Part shown: in pieces, positions 9,613 to 19,200 of the stretch | How positions within the stretch are numbered: position 1 is the first letter of the stretch | Layout of the letters: each line of letters begins with the position of its first letter | Assembly (NCBI RefSeq): GCF_900114285.1 | Contig: NZ_FOSN01000016.1 | Coordinates: forward strand, 1-64,000 | Reading direction: 5' to 3' | Origin: Methylocapsa palsarum | Lineage (GTDB): Bacteria; Pseudomonadota; Alphaproteobacteria; Rhizobiales; Beijerinckiaceae | Length of the DNA stretch: 64,000 nt | The notes under the pieces: generated by a model | The model's database searches: none | The model's input: only the letters and a program-made list of their open reading frames with translations | Told to the model about the DNA's origin: nothing | Program-made: the position numbers and the translations under genes

Positions 9613-10431
9613 ATGTCCACCGCCGCTGTTCTCAGGCGTCCTAAAACCGGCACGTCGTCGGATATCGCGATCGACTGCAACGTCAACAAAATCTTCTACG
9701 GCAACTTTCTCGCCGTGCGCGACAGCGCCGTTCCGATCGAGAAAGGCAAGATCACCGGCTTCATCGGACCCTCGGGCTGCGGCAAGAGCACCGTTCTACG
9801 CAGCCTCAACCGCATGAACGATCTGATCCCCGGCTTCCGCCTCGAAGGCAAGGTCGATTTTCTCGGCCAGGACATCTACGCGAAGGGCATCGACCCTGTC
9901 GTCGTGCGGCGCTATATCGGCATGGTGTTCCAGCAGCCGAACCCGTTTTCGATGAGCATTTTCGACAATGTTGCGTTCGGCCTGAGGCTCAACCGGTTCA
10001 AGGGCGACGTCGAGGAAAAGGTGGAGCACGCCCTGCGTCGCGCGGCGCTGTGGGATGAAGTCAAGGACAAGCTGAAAGCCAGCGGGCTGTCGCTCTCGGG
10101 CGGCCAGCAGCAGCGCCTCTGCATCGCCCGCGCGGTGGCGACGGAGCCGACCGTTCTCTTGATGGATGAACCCTGTTCCGCGCTGGACCCGATCGCGACA
10201 CGGCGCATCGAAGAGCTCATGCTCGAACTCAAGAAGGACTACACGATCGCGCTCGTCACCCACAACATGCAGCAGGCGCGCCGCGTCGCCGACGTGACGG
10301 CGTTCTTCTCGGTCGACATCTCGAAAGGCGGCCGCACCGGATTTCTCGTCGAGATCGGCGACACCAACAACATCTTCGATGCGCCGGAAACCGAACTGAC
10401 CAAACAATATATCCGCGGCGAGTTCAGCTGA
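9613..10431 (+). CDS. pstB: Phosphate ABC transporter ATP-binding protein
   Basis: A 272-aa ATPase driving phosphate import by PstCA. Walker A is GPSGCGKST (52-60), the Q-loop VFQQPNPF (about 105-112), the signature LSGGQQQR (161-168) and Walker B LLMDEP (182-187), then the switch histidine in LVTHNMQQA. The PstB-specific start ([15 protein letters not shown]) and [17 protein letters not shown] tail are present. A second pstS-like gene follows 23 bp later; phoU and phoB are not in the window. Confidence 0.96.
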   Translation: MSTAAVLRRPKTGTSSDIAIDCNVNKIFYGNFLAVRDSAVPIEKGKITGFIGPSGCGKSTVLRSLNRMNDLIPGFRLEGKVDFLGQDIYAKGIDPVVVRRYIGMVFQQPNPFSMSIFDNVAFGLRLNRFKGDVEEKVEHALRRAALWDEVKDKLKASGLSLSGGQQQRLCIARAVATEPTVLLMDEPCSALDPIATRRIEELMLELKKDYTIALVTHNMQQARRVADVTAFFSVDISKGGRTGFLVEIGDTNNIFDAPETELTKQYIRGEFS

Positions 10432-10454
10432 ACCATAAAAACCGGGGGGGTTGC

Positions 10455-11510
10455 ATGTCCTTGTCTTTGAAAAAGCTGGCGGCTGTCCTGGCCGCCGGGA
10501 CTGGATTGTTTGGTCTCGTCGACGCCCCCATCGCCGCAAGCGGCGTCGAAATCCACGGGGCCGGCTCGACCTTCGCGGCGCCTCTTTACGAAAAGTGGAT
10601 GGCGGCGTTCGAGGCGGCCCAGCCCTCGATTTCGCTGCATTACGACGCCGTCGGTTCGGGCGAAGGGGTCGCGCGGTTCCGCGCCGGCGCCGCGGATTTC
10701 GGGGCCAGCGACGCGCCCTTGCCGGCCACGGACGCCTCGACCGTCGACCGGGGCGTCGTCCAGGTGCCGAGCACCGCCGGAATGATCGTGCTGGCCTATA
10801 ACCTTCCCGGCGTGCAGGGCCAGCTCAAGCTGCCGCAGGACGTCTATGTCGATATTTTCCTCGGCAAGATCAGGACCTGGGACGACCCCCGCATTCTTGA
10901 AGCCAACACGGACCTCGACCTTCCCTCCACCAACATCGCCTTGATCGGCCGGAGGGAATCCAGCGGGACGACCTACGCCCTGACCAGCCATCTCGCGGCG
11001 GTCAGTCCATCCTGGCGGGAGGAAGGCCCCGGCGTCGGTAAACTTGTTGAATGGCCCAACGTGGCCATGCTCGCGCGCGGCAACGAGGGCGTCGCCGCAA
11101 AAATCAAGCTCAGCGAAGGCTCGATCGGCTACGTGGAATACGGCTTCGCGAAAAGGCTTGGACTGCCCGCGGCGGCCCTTGAAAACAAGGACGGTCAGTA
11201 CGTCGTCCCGAGCGAGGACGCAGGCGCCGCCGCGCTCGCGGCGTCGGCCGGGCATGGGTTGGACGAACATGGGCTGGACGGACTCCCGGCGTCGTTGACA
11301 AACCCGCCCGGTCCGCACACCTATCCGATCGTGACCTACAGCTGGCTCCTTCTTCACGAACGCTATCCGGCCGCCCAGGCGCAAGCGGTCGCCTCCTTCG
11401 TCAGCTGGGCGCTCGAAGACGGCCAGCGTTAAGCGGCGGACCTTGGCTATCTCGCCCTGCCTGCCGCGGTGGCCGATTTAGGCAAGCGGGCTCTTTCCCG
11501 CGTCAAGTAA
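10455..11510 (+). pseudogene. Second PstS-like binding protein, interrupted by in-frame TAA
   Basis: The first 325 codons encode a signal peptide (MSLSLKKLAAVLAAGTGLFG) and a PstS fold with the same binding segments as the upstream pstS (GAGSTFAAPLYEKW, GSGEGVARF, DFGASDAPL, RRESSGTTYALTSHL). A TAA at 11430-11432 then falls inside the conserved C-terminus. Reading on in the same frame gives AADLGYLALPAAVADLGK and a second stop at 11508-11510, which aligns with IAESMGYIPLPASVIEK at the end of the intact pstS. The truncated protein lacks the last 25 residues plus the stopped one. It may be non-functional, a tolerated truncation, or a sequencing error. Last gene of the pst cluster. Confidence 0.8.
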
Positions 11511-11551
11511 AGCAGCCTAGATTCGGGTTCAAAGCCCGATTTACCGGGAAG

Positions 11552-12238
11552 GTGCATGATTTGGCGGTCCTCAACCTTTCTGCGATCGATGCCGCTCTAC
11601 ACGATCTCCAGCGCGACTTTCCCCGGATCAACAAGGAATTGTTCGACCGGCGCGACCCTCTCGACGACGAAGTCGTCGACAATATGCTGGAGGGCTACGC
11701 CGCGGTCGACCGCCTGATCCGCGACGGAACCGACATTTTCGCAATGGGCCAGCTCCATCATTGGCTGGAGCTGAACAACATCGTCCTTTGCGGACGCGAC
11801 CCCGCCGTCCGGGCGCGCCATCACCGGCTCTCGCAGGCGACAGCGTCGCGCTTTTACGAACATCCTGACGGCGGCATCCGCGAAGTCATCGACTGGTACG
11901 CCGTCAATTCCGCCAAAGGCCCCTGGCGGCGCGGCGCCGGCGTCTATATCCGCGTTCTCAGCGATCCACAATTGTTCATCGAGGGCAACCACAGAACCGG
12001 CGCGCTCATCGTATCCTACCTTCTCGCCCGCGACGGGCGGCCGCCGTTTGTCCTCACGCGACGGAACGCGCGCGAATTTTTCAACCCCTCCTCCGTGTTC
12101 AAGAAGAGCAACAAGCGCAGCGTCATGATGCGCCTCAAGATGCCCGGACTGACGAGCGCTTTCGCGGATTTTCTGAAGGCGCAATCGAACCAGGCCTTTC
12201 TCGCCGCGCCGGAACCCTCGCGGGCGCCGACGGCGTAA
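11552..12238 (+). CDS. Fic/Fido-like protein with altered catalytic motif
   Basis: Up to 228 aa. Starts are GTG at 11552, or TTG at 11561 with GGGAAGG about 8 bp upstream. Residues about 143-155 read PQLFIEGNHRTGA, which resembles the Fic motif H-P-F-x-[DE]-G-N-G-R, but Gln stands where the catalytic His should be and His replaces the second Gly. The helical segments around it (VIDWYAVNSAKGPWRR before; ALIVSYLLARDGRPPFVLT after) fit a Fido core. Fic enzymes transfer AMP or other groups to proteins; without the His this one may be inactive or do something else. The Fic assignment is inference from the motif; the gene itself looks real and precedes a hairpin terminator. Confidence 0.55.
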   Translation: MHDLAVLNLSAIDAALHDLQRDFPRINKELFDRRDPLDDEVVDNMLEGYAAVDRLIRDGTDIFAMGQLHHWLELNNIVLCGRDPAVRARHHRLSQATASRFYEHPDGGIREVIDWYAVNSAKGPWRRGAGVYIRVLSDPQLFIEGNHRTGALIVSYLLARDGRPPFVLTRRNAREFFNPSSVFKKSNKRSVMMRLKMPGLTSAFADFLKAQSNQAFLAAPEPSRAPTA

Positions 12239-12255
12239 CGCCCTTTGGCAGAAGA

Positions 12256-12284
12256 GCGGCCAACACCGGCCGCCCTCCTTTTCC
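12256..12284. terminator. Hairpin terminator between convergent genes
   Basis: GCGGCC-AACACC-GGCCGC makes a perfect 6-bp stem with a 6-nt loop, followed by CCTCCTTTTCC. It lies between the ends of the Fic-like gene (+) and the DUF1236 gene (-), where a terminator is expected. The T-tract is weak. Confidence 0.5.
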
Positions 12285-12293
12285 AGGGTGACG

Positions 12294-12740
12294 TCAGTTG
12301 ATGAACTCGGTCACCTTGCGCGACCTCGCCTCGACAAGAACCGCGCGGTCGTTGACGATCGTGTAGCGGAGGTCCTGCTTTGCGCCGATGTCGGCGGGCA
12401 ACGCATAGAGTTCGACGCTGTCCGGCAGGACCGCTCCGACCGCCACCTTGTCGGCGAATTTTATCGAAGGCTTTTTTTCCCTGACGACAAACTTCTGAAT
12501 TTTGCCGCGCTGCTCGGCGGAGGGAGAGCCGGTTTCAGCGGCGGCTTTCGGCTCCGTCATTGCTTTTGCGGGTCCCGCGGCTGATCCCTTCACAGCGGCT
12601 TCAGACGGCGTAGCTGGGGAGGCGGCCGCCGCCGGAGCGGCGCCTGGCGAGGCTGCGCCGGGAAGGGGCTGAGCATGCGCCGCCAGAGGAAGCGCGACGA
12701 TGGCGAGAAGTGCGCTGGCGTAAAAAGCGTGCTTGGTCAT
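12294..12740 (-). CDS. Exported DUF1236-domain protein
   Basis: 148 aa. A clear signal peptide (MTKHAFYASALLAIVALPLA, cut after AHA) is followed by a Pro/Ala-rich linker (about 25-90), then a C-terminal DUF1236 domain: VAVGAVLPDSVELYALP and YTIVNDRAVLVEARSRKV. DUF1236 proteins are small periplasmic or outer-surface proteins common in Hyphomicrobiales; their function is unknown. Single gene, divergent from the antiporter gene across about 220 bp. Confidence 0.82.
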   Translation of the reverse strand: MTKHAFYASALLAIVALPLAAHAQPLPGAASPGAAPAAAASPATPSEAAVKGSAAGPAKAMTEPKAAAETGSPSAEQRGKIQKFVVREKKPSIKFADKVAVGAVLPDSVELYALPADIGAKQDLRYTIVNDRAVLVEARSRKVTEFIN

Positions 12741-12846
12741 GTTGTTTGTCCTTTGGCAATCAGTTGCCGGATCTAAATTCCGCCAATCCGCCTGAAGGGA
12801 TGATGAAGCCGGCGTTCATGCGCCGTTCAAGCTTTCGAGCCTCTCC

Positions 12847-12913
12847 AGCCTTCCGCCTTGCCACGCCTTCCTCCTTGCCATGCCTTCCTCCTTGCCAAGC
12901 CTTCCGCTTGCCA
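12847..12913. repeat. 17-bp tandem repeat, four units
   Basis: Four adjacent units of the type GCCTTCCTCCTTGCCA(N): AGCCTTCCGCCTTGCCA, CGCCTTCCTCCTTGCCA, TGCCTTCCTCCTTGCCA, then a 16-bp last unit with one base lost. It lies in the intergenic region between the DUF1236 gene and the antiporter gene, about 50 bp before the antiporter start. No gene is seen in 12741-12961. Confidence 0.8.
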
Positions 12914-12961
12914 AGCCGCTCCGGTTCAGGTGCTATGGGCCACGCGGAGGAGAATCGGGGC

Positions 12962-14231
12962 ATGGAGCAGGCCGGCGCCGTCAATCTCATGGTTCTTGCC
13001 GTCGCGATGGCGCTCGCCGCCGCGATCCCTACCCTCGCCCCGCGGCTTCCTTTGCCCCGCCCCGTGATCGAGATCGTGCTGGGGGCAATTGTCGGGCCGC
13101 ACATCCTCGATCTCGTCCATCCGGACCTTATCTGGGATTTCCTCGCGGATTTCGGCCTTGGAATGCTCTTTCTCATGGCCGGCTTCGAGATGGACCCCGC
13201 TTCGTTGCGCGGCGACCCGATCCGCAATGCGGCGGCAGGCTGGGCGATCTCGCTGATCCTCGCCCTTGTCGTGTCGATGATTCTCCTCGTCGGGGGCGTC
13301 GCAGAGGCGCCTTTCCTGACCGCGCTGGCGCTCTGTACGACGTCGATCGGCCTGCTCTTGCCGGTGCTGCGCGACGGCGGCCTGCTCGCGCCTCCCTATG
13401 GCCCGGCCATGCTCGCCGCCGGCGCCCTCGGCGAAGCGGCGCCGCTCTTCCTGCTCCCGCTGGCGCTCGCGCATCAGGGCGGCGCGGGCGCGCAGGCGCT
13501 GATCATGATAGGCTTCGGCGTCGCCGCAGCCGCAGCCATCGTTTTCGCCTCACATGCGAGCCGGGGCGCGTTCGCCGCGGTCATCGAACGGACCATGAGG
13601 ACGTCGGGCCAGCTTCCGATGCGCCTCGCGATCTGCCTTTTGATCCTTCTGGTCGTGCTCTCGCAGCGCTTCGAAATCGACTTCGTCCTCGGCGCCTTCG
13701 TCGCGGGCGCCGTGGTTCGCGCCGCCCTGCCACGGGATTTGCACGAGGCCATGGCCGCGCGTCTCGACGGCATCGGCTCGGCCTTTCTAGTGCCTGTCTT
13801 TTTTCTGTCTTCGGGGATGCGCCTCGACCTCGCGGCGCTCATGAACGACCACATCGCCGCCGGCATGATCGCCATCCCTGCTGCTTTACGACCGCGAATT
13901 ACTCCCCAGGCAGACCGTAGGCCTGGCGCTGCATTCGGGCACGCAGCTCTCCCTCGTCGTCGCTATCGCCGGGATCGCCGCGCGGCGCGACCTGATGCCG
14001 ACAGGCCAGGCCGCCGCGCTGGTTGGCGGCGCCGTCGTGACCGTTCTGTTATTCCCCGCGCTCGCCGCGCGGGCGCTGAGGAAGCAGGCGGGGGAGGACT
14101 CAAACCTATCCATCGCCGCCATCGCGGCACCGCCCCCGGTCCCGGAGCTATGCGCCGTGGAGACAAACATTGTCGCGGCGACGGCGGTCGCCGACGTCCG
14201 CCGCCTTCGATTTTGGGAGCGCGCCCGCTAA
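12962..14231 (+). pseudogene. CPA2-family cation/proton antiporter (KefB-like), frameshifted
   Basis: From ATG 12962 the frame encodes about 308 residues of a Na+/H+ exchanger domain: about ten hydrophobic segments, with VIEIVLGAIVGPHILDLV, FLMAGFEMDP and FVLGAFVAGAVVRAAL typical of CPA2. After MIAIP (about 13879) the frame turns to Arg/Ala-rich nonsense. The next frame continues convincingly with LLLYDRELLPRQTVGLALHS, GTQLSLVVAIAGIAA and a final membrane segment, ending at 14231. The join also seems to lack roughly 8-12 residues expected in the family, so a small deletion plus frameshift is likely. Call: broken gene, unless the assembly is wrong here. Confidence 0.75.
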
Positions 14232-14232
14232 A

Positions 14233-14338
14233 GCAGAGTCCGATCAGACTGGTTTGGCCTGATCGACGAATATATGTTCCGGCTTTTGACTCTGGAGCGA
14301 TTTCCGATCGACTGAGATCCATCCGGTCGGAAAGCGCG
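14233..14338 (-). repeat. Two-hairpin intergenic repeat, copy 3 (degenerate)
   Basis: On the minus strand GCGCGCTTTCCGACCGGATG... then GGAAATCGCTCCAGAGTCAA, recognisable as the repeat family, but the central palindrome and the second hairpin are eroded. It follows the antiporter gene and precedes tRNA-Met. Confidence 0.6.
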
Positions 14339-14477
14339 CCAGCACCGCGGTTTTGCGCAAGCGAACCTTGCCGCCGGTTGCGCCTTCATTCCCCGGCGCG
14401 ACTTGGCTCTGCTTGACACTGCCGCGCGCCTTGCCTATACGGCGAACGCCTCGAAGCGCTTCGTGAGAGTGAACCAG

Positions 14478-14554
14478 GGCGGAGTAGCTCAGCCGGCTAG
14501 AGCAGAGGAATCATAATCCTTGTGTCGGGGGTTCGAGTCCCTCCTCCGCTACCA
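14478..14554 (+). tRNA. tRNA-Met (CAT), probably elongator
   Basis: 77 nt including encoded CCA. Acceptor GGCGGAG/CTCCGCT, D-arm GCTC...GAGC, anticodon stem GAGGA/TCCTT with loop ATCATAA (anticodon CAT), T-loop TTCGAGT. The paired first base and overall match to alphaproteobacterial elongator tRNA-Met argue against the initiator; tRNA-Ile2 (modified CAT) cannot be fully excluded. A disordered, decayed region starts directly after it. Confidence 0.93.
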
Positions 14555-14712
14555 CCTTTCCAATTCTCGTCAGCGATTCGTTAGCTTCCATCCGCCCCGA
14601 TCGACGTCCGGCCGAATTGTCATCTTAAACTCTATCGAGACAACGTCAGAACACGCGCTTCTCTACCTCTGCGCAGCAAATTCCGTCGTCAAAGCGCTGA
14701 AGTCCCGAAGCG

Positions 14713-14910
14713 TTACGGCACCTGGCTTGTGAATCCATGGATCGGCGGGGGCGCAATGGTTAACACCGCATCCAAAGCGACCGTACCGATGCAAGCGACC
14801 AAGAAGAGTGCGGCGAAGGCAGCTAAGCTAAAGTCGCTAACCTTGCAGGGGACGCAAGAACCAGAAAGGTTGTCGTCCGATTCGTAGATCGTGCTCTCAA
14901 GCATCGACAT
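14713..14910 (-). CDS. Small single-span membrane protein
   Basis: 65 aa, not recognised. Supported by a perfect TAGGAGG ribosome site 6 bp before the ATG and by one hydrophobic segment (FSLAAFAALFLVACIGTVAL), with a Cys pair (CVPC) just before it. The tail is Pro-rich. It stands alone in a poorly coding stretch. Confidence 0.45.
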   Translation of the reverse strand: MSMLESTIYESDDNLSGSCVPCKVSDFSLAAFAALFLVACIGTVALDAVLTIAPPPIHGFTSQVP

Positions 14911-15507
14911 TTGAGCCTCCTAGATCTCAGAGAACGCTTCCCGTGCTCACAGAGTTCCGAGACTTAGGTCCCCCAGCCCATGACGCTTGATCGAAGCCTG
15001 CTCCCGACGAGTGGCGACGTCCGCGCACTCGGCATGTCCGGCTTCGTTCTCGATTGCGCAGGCATCCATTGCCATGACACCGCACGGATCGAATTCTCGA
15101 TGCGGACAATTTGATCTTTATCGAAATCCCGAAGGTGCGGCGGTTCGTTTGCGCGGAATGCGGCGGGAGAGCCGTGAGTGTTCGGCCAGACTGGCTGGAG
15201 TATTCGGCCGCCGGGGCGCTGCGCCGGTATCCGAGGGCAAGCATTGTGTGATGAATATGCAATGACCATAAGAATTTGACGGCGCATATCGTCTCTGCAT
15301 CAATTTTTGAATTGACGTCAAGCTTACGTCGCCACACTATTGCCATGTTTCAGCACGTCAAAATTTCAGGTTTCTTTAAGGAAGCCTGCCAGGCACGACT
15401 GCAGACGTGCTTGGCAGGCCGATCGAGCACCGCACTCCGCAGCAACATTGGAAGGCGCTACACTGGCGCGCCATCCTTGACTTTCGCCAAGGCAGAGACG
15501 GACGCCT
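14911..15507. other. Stretch without a convincing gene
   Basis: No full-length gene is supported. At 15111-15249 (+) a short open stretch reads IFIEIPKVRRFVCAECGGRA followed by VSVRPDW, a zinc-ribbon-like CxxC piece with no good start codon; it may be a fragment of a small protein. GC content falls below that of the flanks. It probably contains decayed accessory DNA next to tRNA-Met. Confidence 0.4.
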
Positions 15508-15705
15508 TTAATTCAGCCTCAACCGGCGATCATTATGTTTCTTTGCTGTAGGGACCTTGGCGATCGAAACGTCCGGTAATTCTCGAAGAACAATCCGAGT
15601 CTTTTCCAACTTCTCAGAAACCTGAAGACCCATTGCCTCCGCGGCCTCCAACTCCCTCAACCTCTCCCAAAGGACGTAGAAAATCTGGCTCTTCAAATTT
15701 ATCAT
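15508..15705 (-). CDS. Small hypothetical protein, helical
   Basis: 65 aa. ATG with GAAGG about 7 bp upstream. The sequence (ERLRELEAAEAMGLQVSEKL) looks like a helical or coiled-coil segment. No family recognised. It follows two remnants on the same strand and could be the third member of a decayed small operon. Confidence 0.35.
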   Translation of the reverse strand: MINLKSQIFYVLWERLRELEAAEAMGLQVSEKLEKTRIVLRELPDVSIAKVPTAKKHNDRRLRLN

Positions 15706-15740
15706 GGCGCGCCTTCAATAGGGTTTCCAAGTTCGAGGAT

Positions 15741-16110
15741 TCAGAGAGCGAGAAGATCGCGGATGATCGATTCGGTTATCGCGTCATCGACAAAGCCAAG
15801 CTCAACGTATTGAGCCTTTAACTTCACCTCTTCGAAATTCGTGGCAACCGATTTTGCTATCTCATCCTCTAGCCTAAGGACCTCATCAAAAGCTGCGCCG
15901 ACAGCGCGATCCCCGGTCGACCGCGCTGGAAACGAGCTTTTCGAGGTTTCGATAGTACGCTTTCGTCTTATCGAGTTCGGCCGCGAGCGCCCTTAATTCT
16001 GGGTTGATGCTGCTCTCTGATTTGCCGAGCTCCGCTGAGGACGCGCTGCCGTGGCCGGTGGCGACGGATCCGGATGCGAGGAAAAGGCGGCGAGTTTGGT
16101 TCTCGGTCAC
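15741..16110 (-). pseudogene. Frameshifted small gene with Tat-like N-terminus
   Basis: GTG at 16110 has GGAGG 8 bp upstream. It reads MTENQTRRLFLASGSVATGH (TRRxFL, twin-arginine-like), then an acidic helical region (LRALAAELDKTKAYYRNLEK), and closes early at 15886. In a neighbouring frame the coding continues smoothly: VGAAFDEVLRLEDEIAKSVA, NFEEVKLKAQYVELGFVDDA, ending IIRDLLAL at 15741. A one-base shift around 15915-15935 would join them into a protein of about 120 aa. No family recognised. Confidence 0.5.
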
Positions 16111-16112
16111 GG

Positions 16113-16247
16113 TCACGCCCTCCAAGCTAGAAGGTCGGCGATGATCGACTGCGCCACGATCACGAATTCAGAAGTGTTGGCGAGTGTCGCCTTCAATTGA
16201 AATTCGGCCAGCGTGACTGCCCGGATGCTCGCGAATCGTTCGAGGGC
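16113..16247 (-). pseudogene. 3' fragment of a gene cut by the autotransporter gene
   Basis: About 44 residues of coding-looking sequence (ALERFASIRAVTLAEFQLKA ... VIVAQSIIADLLAWRA) end with a TGA placed just before the start of the next small gene, as in coupled genes. Its 5' part is missing: the frame runs into the end of the autotransporter gene. This suggests the autotransporter gene replaced or inserted into an older operon. Short, so uncertain. Confidence 0.35.
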
Positions 16248-16248
16248 T

Positions 16249-19200
16249 TTACCATGCGATCCTGACGCCGCCCGATCCTGCAAGCGCTTGGCCCTTGCCC
16301 GAGAAGTCTCCGAGGAAATTGCCGAACAGCGCCATGTTGGGAGTGAGGTCGAGCTTGAAGCCGGCGTTGACCCGGGCCGAGTCGCGCGGCGCCTTAGCGC
16401 CATAGACAGTGAAATCAAAGCCTGGCGCGGCGAGGAAAGACGCCGTCACCGGACGCCAGACGGAGAATTCATGCATCCACGACACCCGCAGCGAGGCCGA
16501 AAGCAGGGAGTCGCCGGGCAAGACAAAGCCGCCGCTCTCCAGTTTTACGCCGAGGAAGCTCGGCAGTGAGGCGACCGAACGGTCGGAGAAAGTGAGTCCG
16601 ATCACGCTCGGGCCGCGGTCGGCCGTCTCCGAGAAGCCATGCATGTTGAGGCTGGAGAACTGGAATGCGCCGAACGGGGTGATGTTCACGCCTGCATAGG
16701 CGCTGCGCCAGCCAGCCTCAAGCCGCCCGCTGACCGAATCAGCGCCAAAATCGCCGGCCAGATGCTCGGCGAAGCTGGGCGTCGGCACGATCGGTTGATT
16801 GGAGCCGGGGATCGCCGCGAAGCGATTCTCGTGCACATTGGAAAAGTCATAAGCGACGACGCCGGTCGCGTAGAAGGCGCCGGCGCGGCCCGCGCCATAG
16901 AGCGCGACATGACCGGTCTGAAGCGAACCGCTGGTCTCCCGCGCGGAGACGTTGAAGCCGGACGAACCCGCGCCGCCAGCGACGCCGAGAAGCACGTCCT
17001 GGGTCAGCTGGTAGTCGAGGCCGGCCGAGACGCCCGAGTTATTATCCTTCAGTTTGGCCGAGCCGAGCGGATATTCGCCGGCGACGCGCGAATTGCCGCC
17101 ATAGCCGGCGAACCAGGCGCGCCAGCTCCGCTCGCAAGGCGGCGGCGCTACGCCGCCGTTGGGAGCGACGTGCAGCGCCGAACCAGTGAGCACCGTATGT
17201 TCGCAGACGGTCTTCCCGCTGGCGTCGGCCGTACGGTCGGAAAGCCAGAAATCAGTCTGTAGCCCGACCGAGGTCAAAAACAGATCATTGGAGCCGAACG
17301 CCGTCTGTTCAAAGCCCGAGACGCCCTCGCCCGAAATGGAATCATAGACCGCGCCGAGCGCGGCGACGGTCGGCTGATAAAACAGCGCCGAGGCGATCGG
17401 CGTGAAGGCCGGCGAGATGCGCGCCACCTGGATGTTATTGATGGCGTAGCCGACCGCGTGCTCATTGACGGTAAGGCCAGACGGCGAAAAGTCGATCGCG
17501 TAGTCGAGGTTGATGTCGGTCGGCGTGAAAGAGAGGCCGTAGTTCGCGACCGCCGACGGCACATAGGTGAGGCCAAGCCCCGGATGGGTCTCGCCGCCTT
17601 CTGCATGGACGATGGTGACGACATGGCCGCCAGGCAGCGCGAGGCCGGGATTGAGGATGTTGATATTGACCCTTCCGCCGACAGTCGCCTTGCCGCCGAC
17701 GCCGGCGGTCTGAAGAACATTTATGCGGTCCGCGGTCTGGTTCTTGAGTTCGAGATCGAGTCCATAGACGCCGGTCGCGCTTTGCAGAAAATTGCCGGTC
17801 ACATTGGTGGTCAATACATTGAGATAGGCGCCGGGCGACATCAGGCCGTCGTTGGTGAGCAGATTGGCGCCGCCGAGCCAGACGACCGCGCCGGAATTGA
17901 ACACGCCGGTGGCCATGAATTTGTCGGTCGTCGCCTCGTTGTGGAGCGCATTGGCGCCAGCGGACAGATCAATCGAGCCGTCCATGTGGCCGAAATTGTC
18001 GATGGCGTCGTCGCCAAGGCCGCCGGTCACGGTGAAGCCATCGATCCCGGATCCTGTGGTGAGGATGCCGTGGTTGCTCAACATGTTCGCCGCGCCGCCA
18101 ATGAAGCGCACCGCATTGGCGGGTTCGTCGCCATGACCGGGTGTTCCGCCAACGCCGAGGCCGCCGACGATGGCGACGCCGGTTGCGACGCCGACATTGA
18201 TGGACCCCCCACGTCCGCTGGCGTCGGTCGATGCGGCGACGATGCCCGTCGAATCCGCGCCCATGGCGAAAATGCTCGCCGTCGCGTCGACAGTGACGAC
18301 GCCGGCCGCTCCGACCCCGCCAACGCTGCCGGCAAAGGAGCCGGCCGTCGGCAGGGTCGTCGCGAACTGACCCGCGCCGACGAGGCCGCCGCCGCCGCCG
18401 ACGGACTGCGCTATCACGCCATGCGCGCCGGCTCCGGTCGTGTTGATCTCTCCCTGCACCAGTACGGTCACGCCGCCGCCGGCGCCGCCGCCGCCGCCCG
18501 CACCCGCCTGCACAGTGGGCGACAGCAGCGGTCCGTCGAATGCCGCGAAGAAGCCACCGCCGCCGCCGACTGACTGCGCCAGAATGCCATGCGCGCCGTC
18601 CCCAATCGTGCGGATCGAGCCGCTGGACGTCACCGACACCAGTTTGCCGTCGCCGCTCGCGCCGCCGCTCGCGCCGAGGGTGATGATGCCTGATCCGGAG
18701 AGTCCATAGGCCTGCGCGGCGCCGCCGCCGCCGCCGATGGACTGGGCTATGATGCCAAGCGCGCCGGTTCCCGTCGTTGACAGCGAACTGGAATTGATGA
18801 GCGTGACGACCGAGCCATTGCCGACCGCGGCGCCCCCTGCGCCGAGGATGGCGCCAGCCAGCGGCGGCTTCTGCGCGCCGTCGCTGACGAAACCGGCGAG
18901 GCCGCCGCCGGCGCCGATCGCCTGCGCGACCAGCGCATCCGACAACAGGCCGGAGGTGACGATGTTGCCGCCGCCGATGGTCCAGGTCGATGCGCCGGTC
19001 GGGTCGGCGGAGCCGCCGGAGCCGCCGGTCGAGCCGAGCGAGAACAGAACGCCCGACGCGCTGAGGCCGGACGAGGCCGTGACCGCGCCGAAGCCGCCGC
19101 CGCCGCCGATGGTCTGACCGATCACGCCCGGCGCGAAGCGTCCCTGCGTCACCACATCGCCGCCAGTCGTAAGCGTCAGCAGGCCGCCATTGTCGACGCC

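Noticed and set aside
14478-14554. tRNA-Ile2 (CAT, modified to lysidine) instead of tRNA-Met
   Set aside because: The arms fit elongator tRNA-Met of this group best, but this cannot be settled from the anticodon alone.
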